Positions 43,269 to 46,826 of a DNA stretch of 46,826 bases are shown here, piece by piece. The position numbers and the translations under genes are program-made. Numbering within the stretch: the stretch's first letter is position 1; each line of letters opens with the position of its first letter. This DNA is from CAZTHK01 sp964613215 (GTDB taxonomy: Bacteria > Krumholzibacteriota > Krumholzibacteriia > Krumholzibacteriales > CAZTHK01). Where the stretch lies: positions 1 to 46,826 of the forward strand of contig CAZTHK010000028.1 in NCBI GenBank assembly GCA_964613215.1. The letters run 5' to 3'. The notes below the pieces were generated by a model. The model was not told the origin of the DNA. It worked only from the letters and a program-made list of their open reading frames with translations, and did not search any database.

Positions 43269-43787
43269 ATGAACCGGAAATCAAGGATGATCGTATTAAT
43301 TTCAGCGGTAGTTCTGACAGCTGCTGCCCTTTCATACGGCAAAGCATACTCTACCGAATATAACGTGAAGCAACTCCTGGAGAAGGGCGGAGTCAAGGGT
43401 AATCGGGCGTCAGATGGCGATAGTGAGGTTTCCAGGGATCTTCTTATCAGGATGAGGAGGATGATTGCATCCATGGATTCGGTGATATCCTTCAGGCCGG
43501 AAGTTGGGAAGGAAAGCTGGAGCAGGAATATATTCCGCCCCCTTATAGTTGTACCGGAATCCTCCCGGCAGAATGAAGAACCGTCCGGAAGAGATAAAAG
43601 AAGCTCCGGTGAAGAAATGATCTGCAATGGAGTGATTATAAGCGGCAACAGGGCGCTGGCACTGTTCGGGAAGAGATACTACCAGGTTGGTGAGGCCCTG
43701 GGAGGGGCAAGGATCATCGATATATCCATGAAGGGGGTAGTTGTTATTACAGAGGGGGGCAGGAGGAGGGAGATTACAGTTGAATAG
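43269..43787 (+). CDS. pilP: PilP-like pilus periplasmic protein (172 aa)
   Basis: A membrane-anchor or signal segment (about residues 7-24, MIVLISAVVLTAAALSYG) has no lipobox Cys, so this is not the lipoprotein form of Pseudomonas PilP. A charged linker follows, then WSRNIFRPL, and a small beta domain at the C-terminus: NGVIISGNRALALFGKRYYQ, VGEALGGARIIDISMKGVVV, as in PilP/GspC HR domains that contact the secretin. Its position between pilO and the secretin fits PilP. The stop overlaps the secretin start by 8 nt. Assignment is by order and domain pattern. Confidence 0.78.
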   Translation: MNRKSRMIVLISAVVLTAAALSYGKAYSTEYNVKQLLEKGGVKGNRASDGDSEVSRDLLIRMRRMIASMDSVISFRPEVGKESWSRNIFRPLIVVPESSRQNEEPSGRDKRSSGEEMICNGVIISGNRALALFGKRYYQVGEALGGARIIDISMKGVVVITEGGRRREITVE

Positions 43788-44928
43788 ATTATCACTGATA
43801 CTCCGTAAGATCGCCGGTATCATAATATTCTGCTGGGCTGTGATTACAGCCGGATTATCATCCGCCCATCCGGATGATATTGAAATCAGGCAGCAAAGAA
43901 CAGAAGACAGCATCAGAGAGGTCTCGGTTGAGTTTTCTGATACCGATCTTTCTGATGCTCTGAGGGTTATATCCGAAGCTACCGGAGTAAATATTGTCAC
44001 CGGGGGAGGAGTAGAGGGTAAGGTGAATGCAAGATTTTCCGGTGTTCCGGTAAGGGAGGCGGTAGTCTCGCTGATTCATTCCTGCGGCTATTCCTATGTG
44101 GAGGAGGGCGGGGTTATCAGGGTGATAGAGATAGACAAGAATCTCCTGGGGATTGATGCCAGCACACCCCAGGTGCTGATTGAATCCAAGATCATCGAAG
44201 TGGCCCTGGGTGAAAACGAGCAGTCGGGAGTGCAGTGGGATGAGCTGTATGCCGATCTGGGCAACAATATTGAGGCTTCCGGAGAGGTTGACTTTTCCCA
44301 GGCCTCCAATGGCCTGCTGTTGAATGTGTTCAGTGAGGATATGGATGCCCTGATCAATATTCTACGGAGGGAGACCAGCTCCAGGGTGCTCTCTGCCCCC
44401 AGGGTGGTGGCCCTGAACGACCGGGAGGCCAGAATACTGGTGGGGGAGAAGATTGCATATCAGCAGTCATTCGGGCAGACCAACGCCGGAATTACCACCA
44501 CCTCGGTGAATTTCGAGGATGTGGGGATAAAGCTCTACGTTACCCCCCATGTAATAGACAGGAGTACGGTGATGGTCGATCTGATGGTGGAGGTGAGTTC
44601 GGTAAAGGAGTGGCGGACGCTGAGCAATGGGGATGAGGTGCCTATAATAAGCACCAACTACGCCAACAGCAGGGTGATAGTGAAGAATTCCAGGACACTG
44701 ATTATAGGCGGGCTGATCGGAGAAGACCGGGTGGAGTCGGAATCAAAGGTTCCGGTGCTGGGTGATATCCCCCTGATCAAATATCTGTTCAGCCACAAGA
44801 GGGTCGAAACCGGAAAGAAGGAGCTGACCATATTCATCTCCCCCAGGATTATCAACTTTGCCACCAGGGGAGTGCCGGAGAGTGAAGAGGGGAAAAATTC
44901 TGATACCCCCTGGCGGGATAAGCAATGA
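43780..44928 (+). CDS. pilQ: Compact type IV pilus secretin PilQ (382 aa)
   Basis: PilQ is the outer-membrane channel. From TTG 43780, preceded by AGGAGGAGGG, the product starts with a basic n-region and a signal peptide (LRKIAGIIIFCWAVITAGLS, cleaved near SSA-H). A single STN-type N0 domain follows (FSDTDLSDALRVISEATGVN), then the short N1-like part and the secretin core with QVLIESKIIEVALGENEQSG, VSAPRVVALNDREA-type segment, VGIKLYVTPHVI and VPVLGDIPLIKYLFSHKR. It lacks the AMIN domains and extra N domains of most PilQ proteins, hence the short length. The frame is open upstream to 43741 but without a better start. It overlaps pilP by 8 nt. Confidence 0.92.
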   Translation: MNRLSLILRKIAGIIIFCWAVITAGLSSAHPDDIEIRQQRTEDSIREVSVEFSDTDLSDALRVISEATGVNIVTGGGVEGKVNARFSGVPVREAVVSLIHSCGYSYVEEGGVIRVIEIDKNLLGIDASTPQVLIESKIIEVALGENEQSGVQWDELYADLGNNIEASGEVDFSQASNGLLLNVFSEDMDALINILRRETSSRVLSAPRVVALNDREARILVGEKIAYQQSFGQTNAGITTTSVNFEDVGIKLYVTPHVIDRSTVMVDLMVEVSSVKEWRTLSNGDEVPIISTNYANSRVIVKNSRTLIIGGLIGEDRVESESKVPVLGDIPLIKYLFSHKRVETGKKELTIFISPRIINFATRGVPESEEGKNSDTPWRDKQ

Positions 44929-44960
44929 CCGCCGGGGGTTGACTTGAAGAAGGGGTTTAC

Positions 44961-46646
44961 ATGGAAGATACCAAGATAATATCAACCTTCCTGGACCGGC
45001 TGGGTAATGATCTGGTGGAGAATGGATATATAACCCGCAGCCAGCTGGAGGAAGCTACCCGCAGGAGCAGGGAAGAGGGTATTCATCTGGGGGAATCCCT
45101 GATAGAACTGAACTTCATCTCCAGAGAACTGCTGAACGAGTTTCTGGAGGACCGGCTGAGTATTCCCACCATAGATCTCAAGGATTACGATATAGATATG
45201 GCGGCAGCATCCCTTATCCGCGAAGAAACTGCCCGTAAGTACAGGATTATGCCCCTGTTCGAGATAGAGGAGGTTATTACTGTAGCCATGGCTGATCCCT
45301 TCGATATCTTCGCCATAGAGCAGATAGAGGGGATCACCGACAAGGTGGTGGAGCCGGTACTGACCAGCGGGGAGAGTGTGGTCCATGCCATCGATTCATT
45401 CTGGGGAGCCGAAAGCGACATAGATAATGTTATAGACGGGCTCAATGAGGAGATGGAGATCGAGGATGCAGAGGGGATAAAGGAGGAGGATATAGAGGTT
45501 GAAGCCGGTCCCATAGTCAAACTGGTGGATTCAATCATAAGAAATGCAGTCGACGCGGATGCCAGCGATATTCACCTGGAACCGGGAAGTAACAGATTGA
45601 GGGTGAGATACCGGATCGACGGTTTATTACAGAATATATCCAGTCTGGATTACAAGCTTTATTCCCCGGTGGCAACCAGAATAAAATATATGACCCGGAT
45701 GGACATCGGGATGAGGAGGAAGCCTCAGGATGGAAAGATTCACCTGGATGATGGTCCCGGTAATATAGATTTGCGTGTTTCCACCTATCCCACTGTTCAC
45801 GGGGAGAAGGTGGTGCTTAGAATTCTGGATCTCAGCAGGGCCAGAGTGGATATGGAAAAGCTGGGTTTTCAGGAGAAGATACTCAGCAGATACCGCAAGG
45901 TAATCGCTCATAACACCGGGGTAGTTCTGGTAACCGGGCCCACCGGAAGTGGTAAGACCACCACCCTGTATTCCACCCTGAGTGAACTGAGAGGCGAGCA
46001 TGTAAACATTACCACCATAGAGGACCCGGTGGAGTATCAGATGGAGGGGATAAATCAGGGACAGGTAAACCAGAAGGCCGGGGTAACCTTTGCCAGTGCA
46101 CTTAGAGCCATAGTAAGGCAGGATCCCGATATTATCCTGGTTGGCGAGATCAGGGACCGGGAAACTGCGGAGCTGGCCATAAGAGCCGCCCTGACAGGCC
46201 ACCTGGTGTTCAGTACCCTTCATACCAATACCGCAGCCGGTGCAATAACCAGGCTGATCGATATGGGAATAGAACCATTTCTGCTGGCCTCCACCGTAAG
46301 AGGGGTACTGGGACAGAGGCTTATCCGCAGAATCTGCCCCAGGTGCAAGACCGGCTTCAGCCCTGACGATGAACAATTATCCATACTGGGAAGGGGTGAT
46401 AATGTTACCCTCTACCGGGGGAAGGGTTGTGATTACTGCAGGTCGGGTGGTTACCGGGGAAGAATCGGGATATTCGAACTGCTTACAGTAAACAGCTCCA
46501 TCCGGGAGTTGATAATGGAGAGGTCGGCGGACAGCGTTATCCAGGAGAAGGCGGCGGAGGTTGGTATGAAGACCATGCGTCAGGCCGGGTTCGATCTGGT
46601 GCTGGAGGGTGAGACCACCATAGGGGAAGTTCTCAGAGTGTGCTGA
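44961..46646 (+). CDS. pilB: Type IV pilus assembly ATPase PilB (GspE family)
   Basis: PilB powers pilus extension. The 561-aa protein has an N-terminal MshEN-like part (LGNDLVENGYITRSQLEEA, MADPFDIFAIEQI) and then the GspE core: ASDIHLEPG, VRYRIDGLL, Walker A GPTGSGKT (326-333), the Asp box TTIEDPVEYQMEGINQ, Walker B DIILVGEIRDRETAE and a His box GHLVFSTLHTN. A zinc-binding CPRC...CDYC tetracysteine, separated by a long loop, follows with GYRGRIGIFELL. The family's complete motif set is present. The last gene of the operon, 32 nt after pilQ; no pilT or pilD is in the window. It is followed by a strong terminator. Confidence 0.95.
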   Translation: MEDTKIISTFLDRLGNDLVENGYITRSQLEEATRRSREEGIHLGESLIELNFISRELLNEFLEDRLSIPTIDLKDYDIDMAAASLIREETARKYRIMPLFEIEEVITVAMADPFDIFAIEQIEGITDKVVEPVLTSGESVVHAIDSFWGAESDIDNVIDGLNEEMEIEDAEGIKEEDIEVEAGPIVKLVDSIIRNAVDADASDIHLEPGSNRLRVRYRIDGLLQNISSLDYKLYSPVATRIKYMTRMDIGMRRKPQDGKIHLDDGPGNIDLRVSTYPTVHGEKVVLRILDLSRARVDMEKLGFQEKILSRYRKVIAHNTGVVLVTGPTGSGKTTTLYSTLSELRGEHVNITTIEDPVEYQMEGINQGQVNQKAGVTFASALRAIVRQDPDIILVGEIRDRETAELAIRAALTGHLVFSTLHTNTAAGAITRLIDMGIEPFLLASTVRGVLGQRLIRRICPRCKTGFSPDDEQLSILGRGDNVTLYRGKGCDYCRSGGYRGRIGIFELLTVNSSIRELIMERSADSVIQEKAAEVGMKTMRQAGFDLVLEGETTIGEVLRVC

Positions 46647-46684
46647 TCCGTCTCTGGAAATGACGGGGGTGGAACAGTAAAACT

Positions 46685-46713
46685 AGAGCCGGGGGCGTTA
46701 AGCCCCCGGCTCT
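46685..46713. terminator. Strong hairpin terminator between convergent genes
   Basis: AGAGCCGGGGGC-GTTAA-GCCCCCGGCTCT is a perfect 12-bp stem with a 5-nt loop. On the minus strand it is followed by AGTTTT, so it works best for the gene entering from the right edge, but the stem is strong enough to end the pilus operon too. Confidence 0.85.
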
Positions 46714-46748
46714 GATCTACCGGTTATACCGTAAAAGAGGTAAGTGCG

Positions 46749-46826
46749 TTACCGCAGCAGTACCATCTTCTTGGTAGCGGTAAAGTTACCGGATTCGATC
46801 TTGTAGAAGTAGACTCCGCTGGAAAC
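46749..46826 (-). CDS. C-terminal end of a secreted protein with T9SS/FlgD-like sorting tail (cut by window)
   Basis: Only the last 25 codons and the stop are inside the window. Read on the minus strand they give VSSGVYFYKIESGNF and end KKMVLLR, the closing strands of a T9SS type A/FlgD-like C-terminal domain. The 909-aa gene at the left ends in the same way (LSSGIYFYRL, KMILVR). The rest of the protein, and so its function, lies outside. Its transcript would end at the hairpin at 46685-46713. Confidence 0.8.
   Translation of the reverse strand, partial: VSSGVYFYKIESGNFTATKKMVLLR

Overview
The window looks like part of a chromosome from an uncultured Gram-negative-type bacterium, probably of the FCB group or a neighbouring candidate phylum (for example the Krumholzibacteriota, Eisenbacteria, Latescibacterota or Fermentibacterota type). 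The evidence is a pair of secreted-protein genes with T9SS/FlgD-like C-terminal sorting tails (2082-4811 and the truncated gene at 46749-46826), a secretin-based type IV pilus operon, an anaerobe-style flavin/iron-sulfur cluster, and heavy use of AGG/AGA and ATA codons in otherwise GC-rich genes. The assignment is an inference and no marker gene is present.

Two compositional halves meet near 18.4-18.66 kb. The left half is AT-richer and is a defence island: a truncated OLD-like ATPase with a TOPRIM-like C-terminus (2-1105), a BglII-like nuclease (1246-1740), a secreted beta-propeller protein (2082-4811) and a complete six-gene BREX type 1 operon, brxA-brxB-brxC-pglX-pglZ-brxL (5241-18006). 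In brxL the usual C-terminal Lon-like domain is missing and a Schlafen/AlbA_2 domain takes its place. This is the most unusual gene in the window. An orphan 125-aa gene follows on the other strand.

The right half is GC-rich. A short envelope locus (18673-23570) carries a small membrane protein, a NoeA-like methyltransferase, a membrane alkaline-phosphatase-superfamily (sulfatase-like) enzyme and a convergent GT4 glycosyltransferase. A small 66-aa gene and a biotin-dependent pyruvate/oxaloacetate carboxyltransferase follow (23805-26101).

From 26184 to 36336 lies a redox gene cluster: NuoF-like and NuoE-like diaphorase subunits, a NuoG-N-terminus-like ferredoxin subunit without a hydrogenase H-cluster, a GltD-like flavoprotein fused to an FlpD/MvhD-type domain, an HdrD-like CCG protein, and SoxA-like and SoxB-like subunits of an amine/amino-acid dehydrogenase. 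The genes are tightly overlapped up to the SoxA-like gene. I infer a pathway or complex passing electrons from an amino acid or other secondary amine, or a hydroxy acid, through flavins and Fe-S clusters to NAD(P), possibly with electron confurcation.

The last part (36697-46646) is a type IV pilus operon: a response regulator, pilC, four pilin-like genes, pilMNOPQ and pilB. It ends at a strong hairpin terminator shared with a convergent gene cut by the window edge. I saw no tRNA, rRNA, CRISPR array or transposase gene.
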